A stretch of 64,000 bases of DNA from Labia minor (lineage: Eukaryota > Arthropoda > Insecta > Dermaptera > Spongiphoridae), in NCBI GenBank assembly GCA_963082975.1, contig OY720350.1, positions 19,562,910 through 19,626,909 on the forward strand, read 5' to 3'. Positions 33,835-46,241 of this stretch are shown here, piece after piece. Position 1 is the stretch's first letter, and each line of letters begins with the position of its first letter. The translations under genes were made by a program, and so were the position numbers. The notes beneath the pieces are model-generated. The model ran no database searches, was not told the origin of the DNA, and saw only the letters and a program-made list of their open reading frames with translations.

Positions 33835-35393
33835 CAAACAAATGATTTATATAATGATTTTTTTGTCCTTTAAAGTTTGAAATTTTATACTTTACTTTTT
33901 GAATTTAGAAAATATATGACCTATTAATGATCTTAATCACTAAAATCATATTTTTCCACATCTAGTATATTATTATACTTATACGAGTATATCAGATTTT
34001 TACAATAAATTTGATTTTAAGAAAAATGATCAATTATCTGAAAATATTAACTGTCAATTTAATTCAAATCAAATGTCTTTAACAACTCAGTATATTCATT
34101 ACGATTTATATTTACTAATAATATTGATCGATTGATTTAAAATTTAAATATGTATCTATATAAATGAGCTACCACCACAATGGAGTTAAAATGTATTAAA
34201 ACCTAACCTCACTCTTTAAATCATATCTAATAATATTTCTTTCTTATTAGAAAAATTTATTTCTTTTAAAGAAGCAAGTTGTTATTTAAATTAACATTTT
34301 AAAAGAATTTAAAATATAGAGACATGTCAACTCAAGCGCTCACTATCTCTTGATATTATCTAAAGTAATAATTAATATTTTTAGTAGTTGAAAGTAGTAG
34401 TAGCTTGATGGGAAGTTGTTATCAGGGGAAGATGTATTTTTAGTCGCGTGCTCTTGAGTTCCACCCAGACTTATTTTTTCTTCAATGGCCCAGAAAGTTA
34501 AGATATAAAAGAAATAAAAAAAAAAAAATGTCTTTCTTAGGAAGAAAGCCAGGATTTTTGTTAATCCCAATGAATAGGCAATAACGCGTTAGTTGTTTTG
34601 TTGAAATGAAATGTATTCGGTTGAAGAAAATTTTTCCAAGTTCAAAGTTTGAAGCCTAACTCGGTTGCGCATACAAATGGTTCTCTCCCGTTATTACAAG
34701 GCAACGTTTTCCATTGAAGTTGTTTGTGATATAAAATTAATATTTATAACAAAACGCCAGTCCGGCTTCAAGTTAATCCAGTCTGTGCAACGAGAATTTA
34801 TTAAAATAAAATAGATATCTATATACACGTGAATATATTTATAAATAATAATAAAAAAAAAAGAAAAAAAAAAAAAAAATAGATGAGTTTCTAGGAGAGA
34901 TTTAGATTGAAGAATTTCAACTTTTTTAACATTCTAATAACGTAATCACGCCCATTGTTTGATCTTCTCGTGGATAACTTTTATGAGATTGTTTAAATAG
35001 ATTTCATTCAAGCATATATTAAGATATATACCATAGAAGATCTACATGAATGAAATGAAAACTTCAATGTCAAAATGGTCATAATGAATTTCAAAATAAA
35101 ATTCTTTCTTTTTTAGGGATTGAAGAAAAAATACAATAAAAAAATTCTTAAAAAAAAAAAAATTAAAAAATAATGAATATTATAAGTGTGTAGAAAGAAA
35201 AACTCCTGGGATGATTTTTTTGAAATAATATTATTATGATAAAATTTGAAAAAAATATAATGATTGTCATATCTAAAAATTAAAAAATTAAGTAAATATT
35301 TCTTTAAAATGGACTCTATCCATTTTATTTATTATAAACATGTAATGTGACTAAAATCAAATGTGATATAATATATATCCTACTTATATAATA
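33835..35393. other. A+T-rich spacer with an unassigned open frame at 34343-34570 (minus)
   Basis: A minus-strand frame, 34343-34570, includes a G+C-richer part reading WAIEEKISLGGTQEHATKNT and then a Ser/Tyr-rich tail, but is not recognised and lacks clear splice sites. Another mixed patch at 34560-34800 has no frame. The rest is low complexity. Confidence 0.35.
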
Positions 35394-35657
35394 TAGGGTG
35401 GCCAAACGCCCCGTTTTTAGGTACTCTGTCCCGGCGTCCCGAAAAATGCCTTCGGGATAGTCTATTGTCCTGTTTTTTAAACATTTCGTACTTTTTTCAA
35501 AATTTTTTAAATTTGGTTCTAAAAAAAAAAGTAAAACGTTTTCTGGACTAAGCTCTTAAACATTTCTGAACTTTTTTAAAAAATTTTTCAATTTGGTTTT
35601 AATAAAAAAAAAAGGTAAAATGTCCCGGTTTGGTGTTTTCAAAATATGGTCACCCTA
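35394..35657. mobile_element. hAT-type MITE with TAGGGTG(A/G)CCA ends, copy 1
   Basis: Starts TAGGGTGGCCAAACGCCCCG and ends ATATGGTCACCCTA. It shares CTCTGTCCCGGCGTCC and CTTCGGGATAGTCTATTGTC with the copy at 61975. The interior repeats a unit of T-rich sequence followed by TTTGGTT(C/T)TAA and an A run. No clean target duplication. Non-coding. Confidence 0.7.
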
Positions 35658-35939
35658 CCTATAATTTTAGTATTCAACGTTTATGTTTTAGTAAAGTATC
35701 AGAAAATATAGAATTGTTTTTAAAATTGGAATAAAAAATTTTATAAAATTATTAAATTATTTATTTATTTATTTATTTTTCATTAAAATTTGACAAAATC
35801 ATTCTAATTAATGGAGAGAGAGAATAGCCAAAAATATAATATAAAAAACTAATAAAACAAAACATTAATTGTTATATAATAAAAACATAAAAAAATTTTC
35901 ATTAAAATTTAACAGAATCATTCTTAGGAATGAAGAGAT

Positions 35940-36300
35940 AGAGAGAGATGAGGACGGGTCTCAGCTAGTTCCCCCATCGTGCATTTTACTTTTCAAAGGT
36001 CCTACCTGAATAGTTGACTATCTCTTTGTCAATAGTTTTCCGCGAGATGGCGTAAATTTTCATTCAAATTCCAGACAATTATTTGCTAATTGCATTAAAA
36101 TAAATTAATTATTATTTAATTATATTACTTCCATACCTTCTAGGGATCCAGTGAAATATCTATAAGAATTTTCAAAAGTCTAGTTGAGTTTAAAGTTGAT
36201 GAAAAATCGATTTCAATTTGTCATAAGAGCGAACAGACAGACAGACAAACATGAAACGAAAATGATAAAAACGTTATATTATAATAAAAACAAATCATTT
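35940..36300 (-). repeat. Unclassified dispersed-type repeat with CAGACAGA tract
   Basis: The stretch contains GAACAGACAGACAGACAAAC at about 36229-36249 next to CGATTTCAATTTGTCATAAG, and a TCTCAGCTAGTTCCCCC word near 35963. The combination resembles the non-autonomous elements F1 and F2 in style, but no second copy is in the window and its ends are not clear. Confidence 0.3.
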
Positions 36301-37368
36301 TTATGATTTTTGAGAATTAATAATTAATTTTTGAAATTTTTACTTATTATAACAATAAAACAAATAAATAAATAAAATAATTAAAATTTTAATAAAAAAA
36401 AAAAATATTGATATTTTTTCTTGTTTTCATTTATAAGTATAATATTATTATATTAAAATAACTAATAATAATTAATAATAAAGACTTGAAAAAAGAAAAA
36501 TAATAATTACCTTGCTAAATGGTATTCATTTTATTATTTAAATGCTCTCTTAAGAATTATAAAAAAAAAAAAAAAATAGAAAAACATTCATATCATATCT
36601 CATATTTTAATTGGATATATATATAATGTTAATATTGTTTTAAATTATGTTCAGTAGAAGGAGGATTTCTACCCAATTAAAAAAAAAAACAACAAATACC
36701 TAGCAGGAATGAATATTTATGTGGTGGCGGGGAGTTAGTTACATTAGAAATATCTAGCTTATCGTAGTAATATAGCTGGATGCTTCATGATTCAAACAAG
36801 TCTTTTAAGAAGGGATTTAGAAGAAAAAAAAAACATAAATACAACGTTGCCATCTGGCTATAGCAGGTTGCATCACAATCAATTAAACAGGATTCGCATC
36901 GTCAGCAAACAAACAAATCGGTGCTACTTTTACTCGAGCAAGCAATTCAAATTTATCTTCTTCTTTCACATACAACCAACCGACTGCCCAACCTATTTTA
37001 ATAGAGGCGTTTAAATTAATTAAAGAAAAAATTCTAATTAGGAAATAGTTGATTTTTTTTTATTCTTTCTACTTAAAGATTATTTTCAAATTTGTACTTA
37101 AATGAAGCAAAGAGGTTAGTGAGAAGGTAAATTGAAATTCCTTGTGATTCGAGGAGAATTCTTTTATGTCAATTAGAAAAAAAATAATATTTATAAAAAT
37201 AATATTCCATTTTATTAAATAAATTTATTATTCTTTAATATAAACAAAATTATCTATTTTAATATATTATTTTGAAGATTTTCATTTGAATGAATTTAAG
37301 ATATTTTGAAAACTAATAAATTATTGTTTTAGAGACATAAATTTTAGTTTTTAAAATTTATTTTTAAT
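36301..37368. other. A+T-rich spacer with an unassigned open segment near 36787-37014 (plus)
   Basis: Near 36856-37000 a segment after CTGGCTATAG is open in two plus frames, one reading QVASQSIKQDSHRQQTNKSV followed by LLLLEQAIQIYL. No donor or homology is recognised. The call of an exon would be speculative. Confidence 0.2.
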
Positions 37369-37376
37369 ATTTAAAT

Positions 37377-37757
37377 CAGCGATTTCCAGCCTGTGGAGCG
37401 CACCCCCCCCCCTGGGGGGCGCGAGACTGTTGTAAGGAGGGCGCTAAGGTATTAGAACCAATTTCAAGTGCCCGCAAACTTTTGATATTTTTTTCAATTT
37501 TTTTCAATATGGTTCTAAAAAAAAGGTAAGATGATTTTGTGGCCAAACTTTTGAACATTTTCGATTTTTTATTTCAATATGCTTCTAAAATGAAAATGAT
37601 TTTGCGATGCTCTGAAACATCGGCCCACCCCTGTTGTTATATTATGCCCGACTATTGTAAAAAGAAATTAGATTATTACAAAAATTAAGGGAGGCGCAAT
37701 AATTTTTTTAACAAAAAAGGGGAGGGGGCGCCGGTACAGAAAGGTTGGAAACCACTG
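37377..37757. mobile_element. hAT-type MITE with perfect 8-bp target duplication
   Basis: Ends CAGCGATTTCCAGCCTG and GGTTGGAAACCACTG are imperfect inverted repeats of the common hAT type, flanked by ATTTAAAT at 37369-37376 and 37758-37765, a perfect 8-bp duplication. A C run and G run near the left end form a strong hairpin (37401-37418). The interior repeats TTCAATATG(G/C)TTCTAAAA, a word shared with the MITEs at 56765 and 61975. Non-coding. Confidence 0.9.
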
Positions 37758-37765
37758 ATTTAAAT

Positions 37766-38580
37766 AGATAGGATAATAGATGAACAAGTATAAAAATTTA
37801 AATAATTTAATTTTTCACATATAATTGAAAAAATTTATGACATCAATTTTTAGGAAATTTTAATTTAAGAAAAAAAAAAGTTATGTATTTATATGTTTGT
37901 TTGTTTGATTTGTTTATTTAAAAATTTAAATAATTTTAAATAATATACATAAATGTAATCTTTAATTTCATATTAATATGGTTTTTAAAATTTATTGTAG
38001 ATATTTTGGTTCATAATATCTTTAATAATATAAATATACAATATAAATCTTCATTTTCTTTTTTAATTTGATAGGAGTATTATTTTTTACCTTTTTAATC
38101 TATTATTAATATATATAAATATATATATATATAACATATATGTAATAATAAATTTATTTTTTTTTTTAAATATTTATCTCATATTGGTTTAATGTTATTT
38201 GTCATTTTATTTATGTTATTTTGAACATTTTTATATCATTATAATTCTTTAACTATATTTTAATGCTAATTCATAGTTTATAATTTTAAGTCAAATTATT
38301 AAATATTTGTTTAATTAATAATAAAATATTTTCTAATGGTTTTCTTAAATATTTTATATGTTTTAAGATTTACATTTAAATATAATTTTCTTATATTATT
38401 TTTATTTTTTTATTTAGAATTATAGGATATCTTTTTTTTATTTTTTTTTTTTTGTAGGTTAATTTAGTACACATATTCAGTTAAATATATAGAAAGGTGA
38501 AGATGCGAGATAAAATTACTCTTAAATAGTCATTAAGTTAAATTTCTTTATATAAAAAAATACCCGAGTGAAATTTAATC
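37766..38580. other. A+T-rich spacer, nothing seen
   Basis: Extremely A+T-rich DNA without supported features. Confidence 0.55.
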
Positions 38581-38910
38581 TTTAGCAATGGCGTAACTAC
38601 GTTGTTAATTATGTTGTATCATTCGCAAATAGAGAGAATGGCTGGCAGGTGGGGAATAAAAAAACGTATTCCCTGGGAGAGGCGTTAATTGAACCATCCT
38701 CCTTCACTTCATTTAAAGAAAAATTATGCAATGATGTGAACAACGTTTAACCTAGTTGCCCGCCTCGATCGATTAAGTAGTACCTGTTAGATGCAACAAA
38801 ATTGGAAATAGATCCACGTGGCTCTCTGACTTGAACAACCTGACATTTTTCTGACATCAATTGATCTGATCCAATGTAATTGCCAGTGAACATGTGAAGT
38901 TGATCATTGA
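38580..38910. promoter_or_regulatory. Candidate conserved non-coding island
   Basis: Mixed-composition, apparently single-copy sequence with stops in all frames. It includes a CACGTG E-box (near 38815) and ATTATGCAATGATG (near 38726). Function is inferred from composition alone. Confidence 0.22.
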
Positions 38911-41900
38911 GATCCCTGTCTTATTATTTATTTATTTATTTATTCATTTAATTTCATTATTTCATAATATTCGTTGATATCATTTACCTTTTCCTTTAAT
39001 TAAATGAATAAGTTTGTTTGTGATAATCGGTCCTATTATATAATATGTAAAGATTCTTGTCTCGCTCTTATCTTAATGAAATGTTGATAACAAAATTGAC
39101 TAAATAAATCCATGAGAAAATAAAATAGTAAATAATCAAGTGAGAAAAATTTAATATTTAAAATTTCGAAATTAAGGTAAAAATCAAAATTTATTAATAA
39201 TACTCAATAAAATTTTGTATTAAATTGTATATACAGTATAAATATATATTTATATTTAATTGTTTATTCAACATTTATACATTATTCCATGAATATTATT
39301 TTTCTTCTTTTTGGGCAAACTTCAAAAATTTCACATTGTAGTCGATCTAAAAATGGTCTTGTTTGAGAGCATTAAAATTGTTTATTATTAACATATATTC
39401 AAGTTTAATCAATTCCACATATACACATATTCAAATAAGATAATTAAGGTCTCTATGCAGGCGGACATATTCATTTAACACGAATGCCCGAAGCTTCAAA
39501 ACGCTTACGACCAAACGCGCTATCACTGCCCACATTCTGCTATCATTTAAATGCCCAGCTATATACGGTGCCTCCGCGATTCATTCATTCATGCAGGCGA
39601 CCAAAACATCTCAATATAATAATTTATATTTATAAAAAAAAAGTATTAAATTAAATGTTTAAGATGTAATCTTTAGTGGAAATTTACAATTTACATATTA
39701 AAGTATTTTTTAATTATATTATAATTATAATTATATATATTATTATCAAATATAAGTGTTAAGGTTTGATGTTTTAATTTTATTTTAAAATAATGGAAAA
39801 AAAAAAAATTGTGAGAATGATCAATACTTTAATTTGATTATATTTAAATAGTTCAATAAATTTAAAGTGAAAATATATTTATTCTAATTAGTTATTTTGA
39901 ACTTATTTGAAAAAAAAAAATTTTAATAATTGTTTTTTTCATCATTAAAGTGATTAACTATCATTATGGATCATTGAAAATTAAAATGAGAACTTAGCAC
40001 AAATTTCAAGTATTTTCAAATGACTTTTGTTTGCTTAGCAAGAATTTGTTTTTAATAAATATAATAATTATTACTAATAATTTTAAATCCAAACGAATAT
40101 TATCTATTTTTGGAATTTAACATGTAGAAATATTGAAATGTGATTAATAAAATAAAAAAAGAAACAAATTTTAAAATAAATGTCTTAAAGTATAATGAAA
40201 ATTTAAAAAAAAAGAAAATCATAATTAATTTAACCAGACAGTATAGATTTGAGTACAAAATTTTTCAGCTTACAAAATACAAATTTTTATTAGAATCCTT
40301 AATTAAATAAATTTGAAATTTAGAAACAATTTATAAAAAAAACAAATTTAAATGCACAAAAAATTAAGAATCAAACTTCAAATGCCCGCAAACATTTATA
40401 TATATTTTATATATATATATTCGTTATATGTAATATTTATGTAATTTGGGGAAAGTTAAAATATTAGAAAATTTAAATGGTTATCAATTATAAACAAAAA
40501 AAAAAATGTAAATTTTTTTTTATTTTTGACGATTTCTTTTCTCATCTTTTTCTTTCATTTTATTTACCATAAAAACTGAATGAAAATAACATTAAACTTT
40601 AAAATTTAATTATAAAGGTTTAAAAATGTTAAACGTTTGTGACTTTGTTTAGCTTTTTTTTTATATATATTATTTTATTTGTGAATGAAAGAGAGAGGGA
40701 ATATCCTTTAAGTTTGTTTTTCATTGATTCGTCAATAATTTCAAATGCTCGTTGAATCTTGAACGATGTCCATTTGATCTGAAGAATACTCAACATCTCC
40801 ATTTCAATCGCGATGGAATTGTTTTTTTTATTTTATTTTATTATTTATTTTTTTTTTTGAAACAAAGACACGTGAACCGACGAACGAAAGTAGAGAAAAG
40901 TAAAACAAAACATACTTTAGGATAAAACAAAAAAAAAGAAAGAACATACACGCTTCTACTTGGGGAAGTCAAAAAAAAAATTAAAGTGGTGAATTAAATA
41001 AATAAATAAATAAATAAACGTGAGACGAGAAAGAAAAGTGACGGGAAATGTTAACGAAATGGATGAAGTGCGTTTTTTGACATCGTGGCCAACCAATTTC
41101 CAATGTTGAATGAATGGAAATATTTCTTTCTTCTTTTTCAATGAAAATCTCCCTTCATTTATTTTTATTATCCCTTTTCGTCACAATCCTATTAGCCATT
41201 GAGAACACAAAGAGTGGGGGGGGGGGCGATTTTTTTTTTAAATATATTTATTTATTTTTTTTTTTTTTGTTATTTGCCATTCCAAATCTGTTAAGTAACA
41301 TTTGCACGTCGAATGAATCAATCTCATAAACTAATAATAAATTTCCATACATGGATGATTCATTTTATGAGGTTGTTGACGAGGATGATGAGGATGATAA
41401 CCAAAATAGATTTCCAAACGATGTATATTTTCTATTTTATAATAAATATATATATATATATATATATATATTTTATTTTAAATATAAATATATTTTATAA
41501 AAACTTTCTTCAATCCTAAATTGTAAATAGTATTGTTCAACTTTCAAATATGTCATTTATCATATTGTCCGGAAAAAGAGAAATTTGTAAAATTATTATT
41601 TATTTTTTTTTTCTTTAATTATATAATAAAATAAATTGATAATTTTTTTTAAACAAAATCGATATTTAATTAAAGGCAGAGGTTTCTTTCAAAAAAAATT
41701 AATAATTTACATAATTTAGTTATGTTTATAATGTTATTATACCTAAGTACACCTATCGCTCGACTTTTTAAAAAATATATAAAACTATCTAAAAATTAAT
41801 TAATAAAAGAACAATGAATAAATAAATATAAATTAATAATTTAATAAAAAATAAACGCGAAAATAGATAAAAAAAAAAACAATATATAAAATTAACTAAT

Positions 41901-42159
41901 AAAAATTTATAAGAATTAACAAAAAATTAAACTACAAAACAGATTAAAAAATTGTTTTTAAAATATTATAAATAAACTGTTTGCAAGACAATTTTTTTTT
42001 TTTTTGGTGAAAGATTAATAAATTTGGCAATTTGATTTCAAAATATTATTAAAATAAATATTTTTAATTTTATTTCGAAATTAAATAACAAATTTTAAAA
42101 TATTTATATATAAAAAAAATATTAATACATTTTCATTTAAAAAGAATGGTAAGAGAAAA
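38911..42159. other. Long A+T-rich spacer with a small island at 39440-39610
   Basis: The island 39440-39610 is G+C-richer, without an open frame or repeat partner. A G run at about 41216-41226 and (TA)n at 41449-41470 are the only other defined features. Open frames here encode low-complexity Phe/Tyr/Ile runs and are not credible genes. Confidence 0.5.
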
Positions 42160-42164
42160 ATATG

Positions 42165-42290
42165 GATGTCTTATTTAAATTTAAATTAAGAAAAAACTAA
42201 GGAAGATGATTTTTCCCCAGGCTGAAACCAATACAGATCGATTTGTCTATAAATATTATCTATGGTGTGAATTTCAAAAAATCCTTCGAG
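42165..42290 (-). repeat. Decayed fragment of repeat family F2
   Basis: TTAAGAAAAAACTAAGGAAG and then ATGATTTTTCCCCAGGCTGAAACCAATACAG, followed by TATGGTGTGAA, match in order the F2 segment at 12975-13085. Both ends and the GACAGAC tract are missing. Confidence 0.55.
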
Positions 42291-42780
42291 CGGTTAATTA
42301 ATAAATTAATTCAAAAATATACAAATATATATATACAATTTTTACTAGTATAATTAGATAAGATATAAGTAAGTTTAATTTATATATTAAACAATAGAGA
42401 AGATTGAGTTTCTTAAGAACTTATTTTCGTTAAATTTCTCTAGTCATCTGTCGTTGTGTTGATTTTTTTCTATTAGAAATATGTAAATCATTTGAAATTT
42501 TTTTTTCAATTTTCATATAGAATTATTAAATTTTAGGAAATATGATCATTCAACCATGATAAACATGTGACAGGATTTTATTCTCCATTAATCATATTCA
42601 AAATTGATGTATTTCAATTTTTATATGTATTCTATTTAAATAAGATTTATTTTAAAATTTAAAAAAAAATAGTTTTATATAAAAATTGCTACTTTATGTT
42701 TGAATTTGAATTTTTTATTTTTAATAAAATTAATTTTTGATAAAAATAAAATAATATTAATAATTTTATCAATATATCTA

Positions 42781-43022
42781 TCTCTACGGAATTCGAAAGT
42801 TCTTGGCCTCGCAACCACACTTCTCCAAGAGCCACAACCCTCCAATCCCTACCCTCTCCCATCTCTCTCACGTCCCTTCCTACATTTTCCACCCACCGCG
42901 TCCATGATCTCTTCCAAACGGGCGTTTCCCACTCGGTCTTCCCCCGAATATATTTTTCGCCACTCTTTCCTCTCCCATTCTAGCCACGTGCCCTGCCCAT
43001 CGCAGCCTTCTCGATTTTATAA
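42781..43022 (-). mobile_element. Non-LTR retrotransposon tail fragment
   Basis: On the minus strand, across frames: RWAGHVARMGEERVAKNIFG, GRPSGKRPFGR, then WKM and a WER(V)GIGGLWLLEKCG-like end. This is the RW-GH-ARMGE / GRP-GKRP-GR tail also present at 16026, 51285 and 60001. Frameshifts and stops make it inactive. Confidence 0.75.
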
Positions 43023-43359
43023 TTCTAACTAATTCTGATATTACCAATATGAGATTGATAATAATAAATATAATATAAACTATAATACATTAATATATTA
43101 TAACTAAGTATAACCAAATTTTTAAATCACATACCACCTTTATCATTTTTTTTTAATATCATATTTAAAAATGAACCCATAAAATGTCCATATATATTTT
43201 TTTTTAATTTTACATTCTGGCTATTCAATTTATCGTAGCAATTATTTTTGTATAAGATTTTACTTTTTAATAAAGTCTTGCAATAATTCATAATATTATC
43301 GTATTTATTAATTGAAACCATAAATAACAATTTAATTGGCAAGAAAAAAAAAATCAAAA

Positions 43360-43606
43360 TAAAAACAAAATGAAAACGAGAGCTTTTTGATGTCGATAGA
43401 TCAATTGAATTCCTAATCCAAGGCCGAATCGCCTCCCTTGCATCCCTTCCATCCAACTCGTATGCTGCACAATGCACCAGCCAGTAGGATTTCGTAAGGT
43501 GCACTCCGCCAATGCCTTTCCCACGATCATGCTCATTTCTATTTTTCGTTATCCATAGAAAATATGCCAATGACTCATACACATGTAAATGTATATGAAC
43601 TTCCAA
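43360..43606 (-). other. Unidentified open frame in a G+C-richer patch
   Basis: A minus frame from an ATG at 43606 reads MEVHIHLHVYESLAYFLWIT, then KNRNEHDRGKGIGGVHLTKS, then DGRDAREAIRPWIRNSIDLS before running into A+T-rich sequence (total 159 codons to 43127). Only about the first 80 look protein-like. No motif is recognised. It lies 350 bases from a retrotransposon tail and may be part of another decayed element, or a host exon. Confidence 0.25.
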
Positions 43607-43743
43607 TGGAATAGGAAAAAAAAAAATTTTTAAAATATGTAATAAATATAGAAAATATTCTCCCCGGTATTAAAAACAATAACACATGCCGAATTAAAAC
43701 CGTATTTGTCTTGTTTTGATATTCAAGGTAAATTTACTTTCAT

Positions 43744-43774
<31 letters not shown>

Positions 43775-43865
43775 CTTATATATATATAATATAAAAAAAA
43801 ACTTATTATATCCATTAGAAAGAATTGGATTTATTTATAGAAACACCTTCACGACAAATCAATCC

Positions 43866-43901
<36 letters not shown>

Positions 43902-44495
43902 ACCTATCTTTTTACTTACATTCATTCTTAATGATGCAAATGTAATTGCTTAAGAGAAAAGTCGACGATTTCATTTCAAAGATTGCCAATATGGCTTATA
44001 TAAACTACCACGAGAGAGGATTTAGAAAAAAAAAATCCATTTTTAAAATAAATATTCATTATTTTATTTTTTTTATACTTTTATCGTTAATATCTGTATG
44101 TACTAAAAGTAAATAAAAGTATTGCGGTGAGAGGAAGGAATAAGGTAATTTTTTATGACTAAATCTCTTATATTCACCTTCCCTTCAATAAATTTTATAA
44201 GAATTTTGTATTTAATCTTCAAAAAAAAAAAAAAACCAAGGAAATTAAATCAAATAATAATTCGATTGATCATACATGTATTTTATTTATTTACAACAAT
44301 TCTTCTCTTTTCTTATTTGAAGTTTAAAGATGTTTATTTATATAATTATTTCCAGTTTGTTTATTTACACTTAAATAGTTAAGAGATATTTTAATTCTTA
44401 GATATTTTATTTATTTTTCTTTTTTCCTAACTTGGTTGATAAGTTATTTGTAGAAATCTCGCGCTATTTGGTACATATATTTTTTGATCCTTTTT
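43607..44495. repeat. A+T-rich spacer with (TA)n at 43749-43773 and 43869-43898
   Basis: Two TA runs and low-complexity sequence. Tyr/Ile-alternating frames here are translations of the TA runs. Confidence 0.6.
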
Positions 44496-44875
44496 ACTAT
44501 CTCAAAGAGATAGTATTGCGATGACGAAAATTTTCGATGTTGAGATTTATATGTTTTTATACGTTTTGAAGGTTCCTGAATCATTTTCACTAAGGTTGAG
44601 AAAAATGTATGTATATGGGTGTGTGTGTGTATGTATGTAGACAAGATTACTCAAAAACGGTTTGAGCTAGAATCATGAAATTTGGTACATGGGCATTATT
44701 CAAAATTCGTAGTGTTCTATCAAATTTTGAGAAATGTAGCCCAACCGGAAGAGGCTCATTACCTACAACGTTTTGATTTTTTTTTCCTCTAAAATAAAGA
44801 TATATGTTTGATAGTTTTTCACATGATTAAAAATAGTATTAAACTGCTATATATAGAATTTCAGCTTAATTGGTT
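44496..44875 (+). mobile_element. Repeat family F1, copy C, 3'-truncated
   Basis: The 5' end ACTATCTC-AAA-GAGATAGT (44497-44515) keeps the 8-bp stem seen in other copies but has a different loop. The GT tract is short (about 44618-44637). Homology runs through ATATAGAATTTCAGCTTAAT and stops at about 44875, so the 3' inverted motif and hairpin are missing. Confidence 0.75.
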
Positions 44876-45013
44876 CGGCTGCACTTCGACAGAGATTTTC
44901 CAGGCGGCTGTTACATTGTACATTGTTGTGATTATGTCATTAAAAATCTCATATAAGTCTATGTTACTGATAGCAAATTCGATATAGATTGATCATATAT
45001 ATATATATATATA

Positions 45014-45284
45014 CAGTGGTGTATTGGGAGGGGAACGATGGGGACGACGTTCCCTTACCTTTTTTCAGAACCGGAACGCGTTCCAGTACTTTTTCATATT
45101 CTGACAAGTCTCACTTAAAGCTAATGTTAGAATTTCTTTTTTTTTTGTGTTGTAAAAAAATATTTGTATAGCAAGAATAAGAAAAAATAAAAACTTATAT
45201 GAAAAATAATAGTTTGCTGAAAATAGGACTTTTTTTGCTCCCACTATGCGTTCGCTTACTTCATATTTTACCAATACATCACTG
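45014..45284. mobile_element. hAT-type MITE, copy 2 of the family at 28231
   Basis: Ends CAGTGGTGTATTGGGAGGGG and ACCAATACATCACTG, flanked by TATATATA on both sides (8 bases, but inside a TA run). It is inverted relative to 28231-28505 and nearly identical to it at the outer ends. Non-coding. Confidence 0.85.
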
Positions 45285-45603
45285 TATATATATATATAAT
45301 CATCATATAATTAAAAATTTTGGACATATATAAAAATGGATCTTGCCAATTAAACTTTATTTAAAAAAAATAATCTAATTAAATGATGTGAATACCTCAT
45401 TTAACAATAAAATAAATGAGAAATTTTAAAAAATAAATACAAAAAAACAACAATCAACTAATAATCCAGAATAAAAATTAATAAATTAATAATTTATAAA
45501 ATATAAAAATTAATAAAGTTACTATAAAAGGTAAACTTAAAAGAAAAATTTAAGTTAAGTGAAAGGGTAAATATTCGAAAAGATTGTCATTAGATATAAA
45601 AAT

Positions 45604-46241
45604 AAGTTGACCTGTGGCCAGGTCCGGGCCGACCGACAGTTTGAAATAAATTAATTTCCAGCTACAGAAACAATTTCAAATAATTTTCATAAATCTATTA
45701 ATGTAATAAAAAACAGATATGGATACATAAATAATAAATATAAACATTTTTAATTTTATTTTATTTATAATATATATGCAAGACCAGGCTGTGACGTCAT
45801 GAATGGCTGGATGACGTCATATAATTTTAAATCAAGAAAAAACTAATAAATATGATTTTTCTCGAGGATAAAACCAATACAAAGTGCATGATTCGTGGTG
45901 ATATATAAAAAAATCTCCTTTGGTGTGAAAATAACCCTTTCCTTCCTATCGTCGATCGCTAATACTACGACTTCCGGTTTCCGGAATTGCACCAAAAGTT
46001 GATCAATTCATCCCACTGATGCATTAAGTAAATATACCAAATTTCATCAAAATCGGTTGAGCCGTTCAGGCTGTACAAATCTATACGGACGGACAGACGG
46101 ACAGACGGACGGACAGACATCATGCTAAAAATACTTTTTTCTGTTTAGAAAATGCATGATTCGTGGAGATATGTAAAAATCTCCACATGTGAAATTTGGT
46201 GTGAAAACAATACCTCCCTTACTATCGTCGGTCGGTAAAAA
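45604..46241 (-). mobile_element. Repeat family F2, copy c
   Basis: Complete copy with hairpin GACCTG-TGGC-CAGGTC, inset GGCCGACCGACAG (slightly diverged), terminal CGTCGGTCGGT and the longest GGACAGAC tract of the family (about 46086-46119). The spaced motif AAATTTCAT-N13-GCCGTT is at 46039-46066. Confidence 0.8.

Noticed and set aside
33569-33841. 90-codon frame on the minus strand, near-identical to one at 63417-63650
   Set aside because: Conservation between the two is explained by both lying in repeat family F2; the other F2 copies break the frame.
42700-43032. Plus-strand 110-codon frame rich in Pro and Ser
   Set aside because: It is antisense to a retrotransposon tail read on the minus strand, as are the plus-strand frame at 60006-60248 and the minus-strand frames at 51533-51908.
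43716-43931. Tyr-Ile alternating frame (also 4273-4621 and 41313-41519)
   Set aside because: Translations of (TA)n runs; amino-acid use and composition are those of simple sequence.
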